This document shows, piece by piece, positions 11,183 through 21,672 of a stretch of 64,000 nt of DNA (its first letter is position 1; every line of letters starts with the position of its first letter). Both the position numbers and the translations under genes were made by a program. The notes below the pieces were generated by a model. That model saw only the letters and a program-made list of their open reading frames with translations. It made no database searches and was not told the origin of the DNA. The stretch comes from Bullera alba. Its lineage: Eukaryota; Basidiomycota; Tremellomycetes; Tremellales; Bulleraceae. Location of the stretch: the NCBI GenBank assembly GCA_001600095.1, contig BCIX01000001.1:1674001-1738000 (forward strand), given 5' to 3'.

Positions 11183-12992
11183 CTACTCCAACTGCCACTC
11201 CTTCCTCAAACCGGCAGCCATCCTCTTGGCGCCTTCTTCCATTTCGTCGTCAGTGGGCAGACTGAAGCTCAGCCTCAAATAAACCCTCTTAGCCTCCTCT
11301 TCCTTTGACCAAGCAGGTCCCCCTGGAGCTTTGAAGTACGTGCTCGGTGAGACCAGGACCAAGTTGTCAATCAGGCTCAAGAAGACTTTGTGCGAAATCT
11401 CCTCTGGGCTCAGTTGAGGGAAGGAAGGGTGCGACTCGACTTTGATTCGGATCCAGAGGAACATGCCTCCAGAGGGTGGAGGGAACTCGACCGTCGAAGC
11501 AGGTAGATACTTCTTCAGTAGGTCCAGAAGAGTGTTGCATCGTCGACCATAAAGAGCTGAACGGAGGTAAAGTAGTCAGTTTTATACACTGGTGCAAGCT
11601 AAAGAAGCAAGCTGACCTGAGATGTGAGGTAGGTAGTTCCTCTCAAAGCCCTCGTGACCTCCCCATGCCCTCAAAACAGATGAGATGGCGGCGACTGTGA
11701 AGCCACTTGGAGCTTGCTGTAGGCCGTCGTCAGTGTCATGGCGATGACTGGCCCAATGAGCACTTACCGTCGACCCCTCCCGACTGTTCATGATCTTCTC
11801 GATTAACGGAGCGGGTCCAGTGATCCAGCCGCTTCGCGATCCGGGAGCGACAATCTTGGAGAACGAGTCGACTCGCAGAACCCGTCCATCGACGTCGAGC
11901 GACAGGAATGAGGGGACAATTGGGGTTTCGTAGCCGTTCTCCCTCATCTGTAGGTAACAGTCTGCCCGCGGTCAGCCATCGATGTACCGGTCTTACCCAG
12001 CCTCACTCACATGGATCGTCTTCGACAATCAGCACGCCCCACTTGCGACAAACAGAGTAGATCTCCTTCTTTCGGTACACTGGCATGGTCGCGCCAGTAG
12101 GGTTGGAGCATGTCCTGAGCGCCTAGTCAGCGATGAATCAAGATATACACGAGTACACTCACGGCACAAGGATAAAGAACTTTGGTCGGGATCCACCTCT
12201 CTCCTCCTCATTCCACTCGGACAGAACCTTCTCCAGTGCTTCTGCCTGGACTCCATCTTGGTCCATGGTCACACCAAGCGGCTTCATGCCCATGGACTGT
12301 GCGGCGGTCAGAGTTCCAGGGTAGCCTGATAGAAGGGATCAGCTTCGGCTGCAAGCAGGAAATGATAGTAGCTGACCGAACTCTTCCACAAGGAAATAGT
12401 CCCCTCTGTCCAAGCACGACCTCATAATAGCATCTACACCGTCGGTGTTGCCCGCGGTCGCATGTATGTTCCAGTCGGCATAAGGAGGAGCGTGCAGCCT
12501 CTCGACGTGCTCTTTCATCCATTGGACATAGTGGGGGTGTCCGTACGTAGCGGAGTACTGCAGCTCGTTGGCCAGGTCGGGTCTTAGTGACTCGGTCTTG
12601 AGTGGAGCTTGGTATGGCTCGAGCGGAAGGAGAGCCTTTTCCGAGCTATCTAGTTGAGCAAAAGCTCAGTCACTCGCACCCAGGGCATTGCCAAATCTGA
12701 ACTCACTTCCAAAGCCGGGCACGAAGACAGACTTGTTCGCGAAAGGGATTGACAGAGTCATTCCGTTGACTGGCCATGTCGAGGCGTGTGGGTATCCTCC
12801 GCCAAACTGAGCCTGATCAGCAGAGCCCGCAAACAACGACAAAGTCCAAACATCAGCACCCACCGAGATCATGCCGGGAATGTCAAAGTAAGGTCTGAGC
12901 TGCTTGAGCTGTGACCTGACTCGGTTCCGACTCTCATAGCTGAGGTATTGTGAGTAGTCGATAGCGACTGGTGCCGGGTCGACGGAGGGCAT
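11183..12992 (-). CDS. ARO8: Aromatic/2-aminoadipate aminotransferase, Aro8-like (class I/II)
   Basis: PLP enzyme of about 520 residues, minus strand, with at least seven exons, ending KEWQLE at 11183. It starts MPSVDPAPVAIDYSQY and carries SLFAGSADQAQFGGGYPHASTWP-type substrate-loop sequence, CSNPTGATMPVYRKKEIY (the NPTG PLP-site motif), VLIVEDDP with the PLP-pyridine Asp, and VLRVDSFSKIVAPGSRSGW, where the Lys of SFSK forms the Schiff base. The C-terminal half has APSGFTVAAISSVLRAWGG and SPSTYFKAPGGP, as in yeast Aro8 and fungal 2-aminoadipate transaminases. Role: reversible transamination of aromatic amino acids and/or 2-aminoadipate (lysine pathway) with 2-oxoglutarate; the exact substrate cannot be read from the sequence. 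It is convergent with the Zn2Cys6 gene (277-bp gap). Confidence 0.88.
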
Positions 12993-14272
12993 TGTGGGCT
13001 GTTGTTGAGAAAGAGGGTATGTGTGCTGTTCTGAGATGTTGGTCGTCGTGAGGATGGATACAGTACTGCAGTGACTATGCGAGTAGAGTCGTTATAATCA
13101 CAGTCGACTTGACATGACTCGAATCGCGATCGACTGCTGTCTTATCGGCCCGGTTGGCGTGATTTGCTGTTGCTTGATCGACTTATTTTCGTTTGCGTCG
13201 GATGAGCCCGATGAGCTCGGCGTATCAACGGGGGAGCCACTTCTGCCGCCGCTTATCTGATTCTGATCTCTGGAGCTCGGAGTCGAGCTGCGAATAGACC
13301 ACATGCATCAGGTTATTCAGGCCTGGTGGCCTGGTGTATGACTCGGCTCAGCAGCATGGGCAATGTTAGTGAGGACCCGAGCGTTCACAGGCAGGTCTCA
13401 CGTGACCTTGCTGAGGATGAATCCATGATAGGAGTGGGAGAGGATAGCAGCGGCGGAGCCGTGTCTCGGATCTCGAGCTGACACGTCAAGAGATCCAGCC
13501 TGGGGCCGCCTCTCTGGCTTTGCGACCACCTAGCTGTATGTGCAATACTGTGCAGTAAGCTACCCGTTCACGGTCAAAGTACACAGGCTTTGGCGCAACA
13601 TTTTAGGGGCATCTCGACTCTTGAGCCGCAGCAGAGCCAGCTAGCGCTGGGCCGTCGGCCATCCACGATCGATGCATCTGAATCTTTCGCCCGCCTACAG
13701 CACCCCAACCTTCGGCTCGCGCACCTAATCTCTGCACGGAAGCAGGCTTCTCGAAATGACTCGTTAAACAGCCATTTCAAGCTGAGGATGCACGGTTTGA
13801 AAAATGACACGTGGCAACGGTTCGACCGTGGAGGTCGCTAGCCTATCCAGAAACGCAACCAGGGAACCTAACTGGTGCCACCCGTGTAGGCTTGTGAAAA
13901 TCCTGTCTAGTGCTGCAGATTACAATCTGGATTGCACTTTTTTCATGGGTGTTCCTAGCTGGGTATTTTGAGGAGCCTGTCGGGATCGGACCAATTATTT
14001 AGGAACGCCCTCCCTCATGGACGTGTGATAGGCGAGCGAGGGCCTCCTGGTTCAGTTCCGTTGGGTCGTGTGACCTGAAACACGGGGCAGACTTTGCCGG
14101 AAAAAGTCTGACGAGCGTGATCAACGTCATCGAATTGCTCCTTGTACAGTCTCTCAGTATCTCCTTTCATCGCATAAATCTACTGCAGCTCTCTGCCTCA
14201 CCTCGCACTAACGCGGTTCGGAAACTTGGCAGCGAACACATGTCCCGGGTCTGAAGCTCGACAGAGAGCGAG
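12993..14272. other. Intergenic, divergent promoter region
   Basis: A 1.28-kb divergent promoter between the Aro8-like and hydrolase genes. I see no exons. It contains GATGAGC repeated at 9-bp lag (13201/13210), GCCTGGTG repeated at 8-bp lag (near 13321) and a TCACGTGAC E-box near 13398. Confidence 0.5.
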
Positions 14273-16312
14273 ATGGGCCTCGAGACCGCGAATGCTATCA
14301 TGGACGCCTCGGACTGGGGTGAAATGACAGCGGAGGGCATTCAGGCGCTTTGTGTGAGTTGATATACGGTACTGCCATCATCAGTCTTACATTCGCTCAT
14401 GCTGATGATATTCTCCGCTCATAGCTCGCCTCCGCACCATGGAACCCAATCCTACGACATCCTTGGTTTCGCAGGGTGTACCTAGTCTTCTTCGTCTTGT
14501 CGACATTGCTGGTATTGCTACCTTACTGGACCCTGCTATACCTGCCCAAATTGAACCGGCCACGGAAGTCTTGGACACTCAAGCGGTGTCTGCGAGTACG
14601 CTGGGGACGACGGATATGCTCAGTAGTGGCCAAATGCGAGATCGACTACCTGGGCAGAGATCTGTCGCACCAAATGGCAAGTTGTGTGCCACCTCCGTAC
14701 CGAGCGAGTACATGCTGACAAGCTCGTAGGATCCTCTCAAGCTGACCCATTCTCATCCTATTGTCATACCACCCGCACCTCAGTCATACATCGTTGGTCA
14801 TCCCAAGGACATGCTTGAAAAACTCCATGGCTCTCTGGATAATTGGCAGACCCACTTCATCCACCCTCGGCGTGACAAGTACGCCTCAAAGTCCGATGTG
14901 CCGTATGACGTCGCCCCAGTCACTGGGTTCTGGTTCATCGGCATGAAAGCCACGCCGGAGTCCCCCTTGATCCTTCCTACCGAGGATGAGCCAGTCATGC
15001 TTCACTTTCATGGGGGAGGGTATCTCTGCGGCACAGCGGCGGAAACGGATCTTACGTCGAACATTCCAAAGACGCTCGTTGACCATTCGCCAATCAAGCA
15101 CGTTCTCTCGGTGGACTACCGTCTGTCACCAACCGGTCCTTGGCCTTTGCCCTTGATTGATGCAATCTCGGCGTATCACTACCTTGTCAACGAGGTCAAA
15201 GTGAAAGAGCGAGACATTATCATCGGAGGGGACTCGGCGGGTGGACATTTGGCTCTAGCTCTGACTCGATGGATTAGAGATGAAGGAGCAAAGTTGAATC
15301 TGGAGGGGCCTAGGGGTTTGGCATTGCTGAGTCCTTGGACGGATCTAGGATTCTCTAGCTATTGGGGCCCTGAGGCATTCGCCAACAACACAAGCACTGA
15401 TGTTGTGAGTATGTGCCACGGTTCGAGGTGACAGCTTTGCTAACATTCATTCAGATCGATTCGACATTCGGACCGTTCGCGTCATCGCTCTTATGCCGGG
15501 CACTCCCTCTTGAAACGACGCATCACGATCCCTACCTCTCGCCTTCCTCGCTGTTTATTACCCCGGAGGCGACTGGACCAAAATCGATGGAATCCTTCCC
15601 ATCTACTTTCTTGGTATATGGCGATGCTGAGGTTCTATCGCTACCTATAGTAGACTTGTGGAAGCGGTTGGAGCTCAGTCGGCAATCGGCAAATCCAGCA
15701 CAATTCGACGACGAACTGATTGCGATGCCAGACTCGGTGCACGACTTTGTCATCTTCCCATGGCAGGCGGAGGAGGCGTCCATTGTATACTCAAAGCTCG
15801 ACGAGTGGCTCAGGACAGTCTTGGCGAAAGCCGATGATGGAGATGATGAAGACACAAAAGAACAAGTCTCCCAAGAGCAGCAGCAACGAGATACTCAGTG
15901 GGCGATGGAGCAGAAGATCAGGGAGCAGAGGAGGAAACGACGAGAGAGTCGACAATCGTTGCGCATAACCAAGAGTCCAGTTCTGCAGCCGAGGAAGGAG
16001 CGCGGCGTTATGCGCATGGTTGGCGATTGGTCTGAAGAGGGTCTCAGGTACGTTTCACCCGCAGTACATGGAAGTGCAATGGCTGACTTGGATTACAGCA
16101 TAATCGATTCTCCATCGCTCGAGCTCGACTCGTTCTCCCTCCCAAGTGCTGAGACTACGAGGGAGATGTTATCGCCTTTCACATCCCAGATGGAGAAAGG
16201 CGACTGGGACATCGAAGGAGATGTTGACGGAGACGGCTTGGATTGGTTCGAGGGAGGAGGAGATGTATCGGAAGGCGAATCTGATGATGTGGAGCCACGG
16301 AAGGATAGATGA
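14273..16312 (+). CDS. Membrane-anchored alpha/beta hydrolase, HSL/steryl-acetyl-hydrolase type
   Basis: About 600 residues in five exons. After MGLETANAIMDASDWGEM an N-terminal helix (VYLVFFVLSTLLVLLPYW) anchors the protein. The hydrolase domain shows the oxyanion HFHGGGYLCG, the nucleophile elbow IIGGDSAGGHLALAL (Ser), SPWTDLGFS, the acid region VYGDAEVL and the catalytic His in DSVHDFVIF. This is the hormone-sensitive-lipase class that includes fungal sterol deacetylases and ER lipid/ester hydrolases. The acidic, Arg/Gln-rich C-terminal tail (about 150 residues) is extra to the fold. The intron at 14677-14729 has a GC donor. A 51-nt intron (about 16049-16099) is a multiple of three without a stop, so its retention would add 17 residues. 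Confidence 0.85.
14677..14729 (+). other. GC-AG intron
   Basis: The exon ends HQM and the intron starts GCAAGT, the standard GC-donor consensus, and ends TCGTAG, with CTGAC as branch site. A GT donor 9 nt downstream (GTGCCA) is a poor match but would keep the frame and add Ala-Ser-Cys. Confidence 0.65.
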
Positions 16313-16515
16313 TGGGACCATCTCCAATAGGTCAATGTTGTTGTAAGATACCTAGCACATTTGCATTCCCCAATTTGCTACCACCCAGACTGCTCAGCAC
16401 GTGCTGATCATCGCAGAGGTCAAAGGAGGTGATCGCTCCTAGCAGACTCACCATACGCGAGACTGACGACTTTGGAAAATGTTGATATCAGTCCTCTATA
16501 GCAACTACCCGGGTC

Positions 16516-17603
16516 ATGAGTAAAAAGCCGGACGAGCTGCAAGCTGGGGCGCTCAATGCCTGGACGCCACTCCAGCAGGCGGCCTTGTACCAGAACTACC
16601 TATCGAAAGTCAAGGAGAACGAAGAAGGGGAAAAGCTCAAGGCGTACGAGACAGCAGAGGCTGAAAAGAAGAAAGGACCCAAGGTCAAGCCAGAGGCCAT
16701 CAAGGCTGGCAAAGTCATTGATGACCTGGTGAAGGATTGGTGTCCGCCTCTATTTGCTTTCTTGGACGTCTTTGGTCCGCCGCATCTGGCTATCATTGGG
16801 TATCTGGGTGCCCATGCCGCTTTCTGGTGAGTAGCCCGACAGGTCAAAAGTCGACTGGATCGAATCACTCGCTGATCATGCGTGTGATCTTAGGTCAGTA
16901 TCCCCCTGGTATCTCCATCATCTGCTCGTATACCCCACGCTTTACCTCATCCCCCTGTTCAACGCTTATGTCTCCATATCGTCTCGGAAAGATCGAATGA
17001 TCTGGTAAGTCATATGGATAGACAGCTTTGGAGAACTTGAGTGAGGGTGCTAATGCCTCCCTCCGAATCTAGGCAGGTATGGCTGATGGAGTTGTGCTTG
17101 GTGGAATACCTCGAACAGCTCTTCTTCCGTGACTCAGCTTCCTCCCTCCTCTGGTGGCCCAAGGTATTCTAATCCTCCAGAAAGATCGGAGTCTAAGCTG
17201 ACTCGGTGAGGTAGATGAAGGCGCTCATCTTTGTGCTGCTATACTGCCGCATTGGTTCGGAGGAGGGCAAGACCGATCCCAGAACAAGAGTCAGAGAAAA
17301 GGTGAAAGTCTACGTGAGTCCTCTTCTCGCGTCGCTCTCAAATCTCAATGCTGGCCCTGACTAAGTGTTGGGATATAGGGATGTATGCTCGTCATCAAGC
17401 CGTGGCTTGATTCGATTGAGAACGAGCACAAGGAGAAGGAAAAGGCGGAGAAAGAGAAGAAGGAGAAAGAGAAGGAAAAGGAGAAAGAGAAAGACGGCAA
17501 GGAAGAGGACAAGGGCAAGTCTAGTAAAGACGGCGACAAGGACAAGGAGAAAGCGAGAGCGAAGGCCAAAGCAGCCGCAAAGGCGAAGGCATCAGGCAAG
17601 TGA
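16516..17603 (+). CDS. TB2/DP1/HVA22 (REEP/Yop1)-like membrane protein, divergent
   Basis: About 295 residues in five exons. A charged N-terminal region (KLKAYETAEAEKKKGPK) precedes hydrophobic segments: FAFLDVFGPPHLAIIGYLGA, VSPWYLHHLLVYPTLYLIPL and, after SISSRKDRMIWQVWLMELC, LVEYLEQLFF and MKALIFVLLYCRIG. The pattern of YP, then a charged loop, then W...E..E...PFYW/K..F..WL resembles TB2/DP1/HVA22 proteins, which shape tubular ER membranes. The C-terminus is an extremely Lys/Glu-rich, likely helical tail (residues about 215-295: repeated KEKEKAEK-type sequence), ending AKASGK. Family assignment rests on topology and motif rhythm, not strong identity; an unrelated ER membrane protein is possible. 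Confidence 0.6.
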
Positions 17604-17951
17604 GGGACAATGGCAATGCGAGGCACTGCATCTTCGACGCTGGCACGGATACATCTTGTCATGTTTGTATATACAATAGATCGATAGGTCGCAGCTAAAA
17701 TCACAATCTTATTTACATACAGCACACATGACTGATCTGATATCGATGTGGACATTCCTAAGGTTGGTGCTAGATGGTGAATATATTTGACAACGGTGTG
17801 TTTGAGTAGTGCCCGACATGGGTTTTAGGGTTTACAGAGTTGTCTTGTCGTCTCGTACAAGTGTCATTGTGAGGGACAGCGGGGGCGAGGGTATAACGGG
17901 TCGTCATCCAGATCCAGGCAGTCGAGTCGGGATTCGAGATACAGTCGAGGG
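17604..17951. other. Convergent intergenic spacer
   Basis: 348 bp between two gene ends; it should hold the two 3' UTRs and polyadenylation signals. An AATATATTTG-type AT-rich stretch lies near 17780. Nothing else seen. Confidence 0.5.
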
Positions 17952-20773
17952 TCAGGCTCTGATAGCGTTCCTCGCTCGGATCGCGAGTTGCTGAGCTCGA
18001 GCTGCCGCTGCGTTGTATGTATCGCCGACGGCGGCGCTGGGTTCCATATCCTCGCCATCCGACATCTCGCTGATATCGTCGTCGCAGAAAGAGGCGAAGG
18101 AGAAGGTCGGTGATGGGAAGGCAGAAGTCGCAGGTGACCCACATTCGAAATATGAGCCCGGATATCGTGAGATGATAGGAGTGTGCGATGCGGCTCCTGT
18201 TCACGTCAGCATCGTGACATGTGGTCGGGTACCACGACAAACTCACTGGTGATATCGACGTCTCGCCAGTCCTGTTCACCGACCAAAAGCCTGCAAACCT
18301 GAGAGGGTATCTGACCTCCGCACTCGTACCACATCTCATCCTGCATCTCGGCGTGGGTGTTCACCTCGATCTCGAAGAGTAGGTTGTTGGGATGTAAGAC
18401 TCCATGGCCGATATACACCGTCTGCTCAGTACCGGTATCCTTGGACTGGCGGAGCTCCGTCTCCTGCGTCGTCAACGTGTTCGACGCCAGACTGAGGAGA
18501 AACGCCCCAAAATTGTTGTGATTGGCGTGACCGTTATGGGCGGGTCCAGTGACCGTGCTGACGCCAGCGTATGGATCGCGGTTGAAGTGGCCGACCAGCT
18601 CTTGTCGCCTTCGCAGAGATCGTCGATACTCACTCGAACCCTGTAGCACGCTTAGAGCAGTGCACCCCCTTGGCAATCGTACCCTGATGTGTGGGATGTC
18701 CAACTCGCGCCAAAAGTCCAGATCCGGTGCCCTGACCATTATACCAGCCGCAGGGTCGAGCAGGACCAGGGATAAAGCCTGCAGTCTTGGCGACCAGCCC
18801 TTCAGAAGTTGGAGCAAGCCCGCTCTTGCCTCGTGGGCATAGTCACCGCTGCCGGGCGAGGGTGTAGGTGTGGATGAGGCGAGTGCTGTGCGGGTCCTCG
18901 TCGACCCTGGGTGTACGGCTGAAGTGTAGGCCAGTGCCAATCTCTGGCTGCCGTGAGCGGGCGGCGGCGGATTGAACAGTGGTGAGGTGGTGAAGAGCGA
19001 TGTAGAATCAGGAAACGACTGATCCATTCCGCTTATTCCAGCCCAATCATGAAGTACAACGAAAGACTCTTGTGGAGGCACATCTGGCGCTGAAGGTACG
19101 ACTTGCGGCTCCAAGAAGGGGGTGTTGAGGCTGCCTTCGCCCAATATGCCGTACAGGTATCCGGATTCGTCTGACCAGTCCATGTCTTCCCCTTCCTCAC
19201 GAATCGGGATGGCGGATATCGTCGCATCATCCAATGTGAGCGAGGATCCGCTGGCCCAAGTCGTCGCTTGTTGGATTGCTGAGGAACCAGATTCAGCGGC
19301 AAAACCAGTGTTGGCTATGAACTGATAGGCGGATAGAGCGACCTCGACAACGGGGTCGCCTCGGCGCATTCTCAGAGCTCCCCACTCAAGCGTCACACCT
19401 GGAACACCGGTAAATGGTAGTGGAAGGTAGTCTGACATGTCGATAGCCGAGGATCCGGCTTGATCGTCGATACCAGATGCCGGGCTTGCAAAAGAAGTTC
19501 GAAAGGTGTTGAGAGAAGTACCGGTGGACGACCAACCCGCCGTATAGGCTCGTAAACGATTGACGGCGGAGGCTGGGATGATGATCTCGTAGTCCTCCAT
19601 ATCTGGATTCGGAGTAATGTCGACCATCGTTCGAGGCTCTGCTACATCCGACTCGTCATCCGAGTTGGAAGTTCCACCCAGGCTGACCACCGGAGCAGTT
19701 TCCGGAGTTGGATCAGGGGTTTTGCGCTTGGGGTCGATCCAGTGCAATGGCATAATCATCTCACCACCGCTTGTGAGGGCAGCTTTCCACGTCTCCAGCA
19801 TGACCTGGAAATGAGGAATGGCTGGAGAGCTGAAAGGCCGATCCGTGTCTAGTGTGTCTTCGATATCTTTGTGAGAGACAAACACGTCATTGTTGAAATC
19901 TGCGTGCACCGAATGAGTGGTTGCGGCCCTCAACTCTAGACCCGAGGCTGAATGAGTCAGGTCCCAGAGGCTGAGCTCGAGTTGTGCTTTTTGGGGTTTC
20001 ACCTGCGACAGAGCTTTCTGAAAGGTGACCCAGTCCTTCCAAGTTGTGAAAAGAGCGTCTCGGACCGTCAAAGAATCGAGACTGGTGAAGGAGCGTAGCA
20101 GTTCCGGTAGGAACTGGTGAATCGTGTCCTTCTTGGTCGCGCTTGCCTTGTGCGTCTCTCCATATTGGGAGTGAGCTGAAGCGGGGACTGGTGGCGACGG
20201 GAAGATGGTGAGATGTCGAACCATTTTCGCCTTTGACAACGGGCCGACTGTACCGTGTCGGAACGACGATTTGAGTGAGCCAATGAAGCGCTCAAAGGCT
20301 CTGTAGGTGATATGAGGGTGACGATACATCGCTTCGGCAGAGAACGTGGCGATCTCTCTAGAGATTTGGAGAGGCGCTGTCGTGTGGAGCACTCGATTCC
20401 CATGGGTGACATCTACGCGTCAAGAAGTCTAGATTAGCGCTATACACCCGAGCGGTCAACGAGTAGGCTTACCATAGGCAACATTATCATAGAAGCACTC
20501 GAAGATCCGACGCCAAATGGTCTCTGGCAGGGAGACAGGAGGTTTTGCCCTCCCTTTGCCTTTGTCCTTCTGGGACAAGGCGATGAGAGGCATCGCCGAG
20601 TCCACGTCGATACACGTGTCTGACATGGCAACGTCAGAGTCGCGATTGAACAAGTCGCCAGCTGCCGATCTTGAGCAGATGAATCTCTTGTAGCTGGAGA
20701 TCACGCTGTCGTTATGGCCGAAGAGGCGTGCTTTGCGAGTGTCGCTGAAAGGTCGGTGCTTCTGGGTGCTCAT
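17952..20773 (-). CDS. F-box-like protein of unknown function
   Basis: About 915 residues in three exons. After MSTQKHRPFSDTRKARLFGH a short F-box-like helix set appears near residue 85 (VSLPETIWRRIFECFYDNVAY) followed by THGNRVLHTTAPLQISREI. The rest is one very long exon (about 730 residues) with leucine-rich-type stretches (LPELLRSFTSLDSLTVRDAL, HLTIFPSPP), acidic linkers (SDDESDVAEP, EEGEDMDWSDES) and no other recognised domain. This architecture, an F-box plus a long poorly conserved body, is typical of basidiomycete F-box families that act as substrate adaptors of SCF ubiquitin ligases. The last exon ends AIRARNAIRA at 17952, using a CAG acceptor that gives an acidic tail (CDDDISEMSDGED). 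Function is inferred only from the F-box-like motif. Confidence 0.62.
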
Positions 20774-21672
20774 ATGCGGTAAAGGAAGGCGTGTTATCGA
20801 TGAAGCGATAGAGCTCGAGGCAGCCGTACTTATAGCGGGGAGCTACAGGCTGCTGGGCTTGGATTTCGATCCGAAGCTGTATTCTAGTCTGGACTTGGTG
20901 TCGCGGTTGAGACAGGATGCGTACGAGGTAAGGAAGTGTGAGAGCACGGGGGCGTATCGAGGCTGATATAGGTAAAGGTGTCCTGTGAGCTGGTTAGGGT
21001 TGCAATCGAGTACTGGGTGGGCGCAGGTGGGCAGCCGGGTTGGGCCGTAAGTGGCAACTGAAACGGTGGGGACCCCTCAGTGGCAAAGGGATCAGTTAGG
21101 CTTACCTGCTTGTCCCTGATAGGTGTGCGAGCTGAAACGTAAGGGGGCCTTCCCAGGGCCGAGGACGCATTTCGCATTCGTCGATCTCTCGCTCCTCGAT
21201 CTGTTTTCTCCAAGTTTTCTCTGAACCCCCTTTCCGACAGGCCGAGTTCGCATCAGTCTACTCACGCTCCTTTGTGTTCAGTCTGTGAAGATGATCCAAG
21301 GGCAGTCTGAAAGGAATGTGGTTGACCAAGCCCTGCGCTCTGCATGTACGCCTTGCAACCGGTGGGAGCCAAGGATGAAAGGGTGGGAAAATAACGGTAC
21401 AGCTGGGTGCCGCTGGGAGCAATAAGGCCAGACTGTGGGAACTGACGCTGCTTTGTGAGGGGAGCAGAGTGGTGACCAGGTGGTAACTCGGCGCTGCCTC
21501 TAGACCAAGACTGACATCCATCACCAACGCTCGAGATCAACCATCCATTCTGTCTACAATATTCCCCCATCATCAATAAGGGGGTTCGGTCTCTGTACAT
21601 GACTCCAAACGCACCCACTCATCTCTAGATCGACCGACCTCCGGCGTGGAGTCGCTGTATGACTGCAGGATT
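20774..21672. other. Intergenic, divergent promoter region
   Basis: 0.9 kb between two divergent genes. No exons recognised. GGTGGGC is duplicated 10 bp apart (21016/21026). Confidence 0.5.

Noticed and set aside
13815..13835. tRNA B-box-like GGTTCGACC near 13818
   Set aside because: No A box, no clover-leaf pairing and no anticodon arm at the right distance; the same holds for GGTTCGAAC near 40910.
17385..17603. Lys/Glu-rich tail as simple-sequence noncoding repeat
   Set aside because: It is in frame with the TB2/DP1-like exons through good splice sites and ends with a stop, so it is kept as coding.
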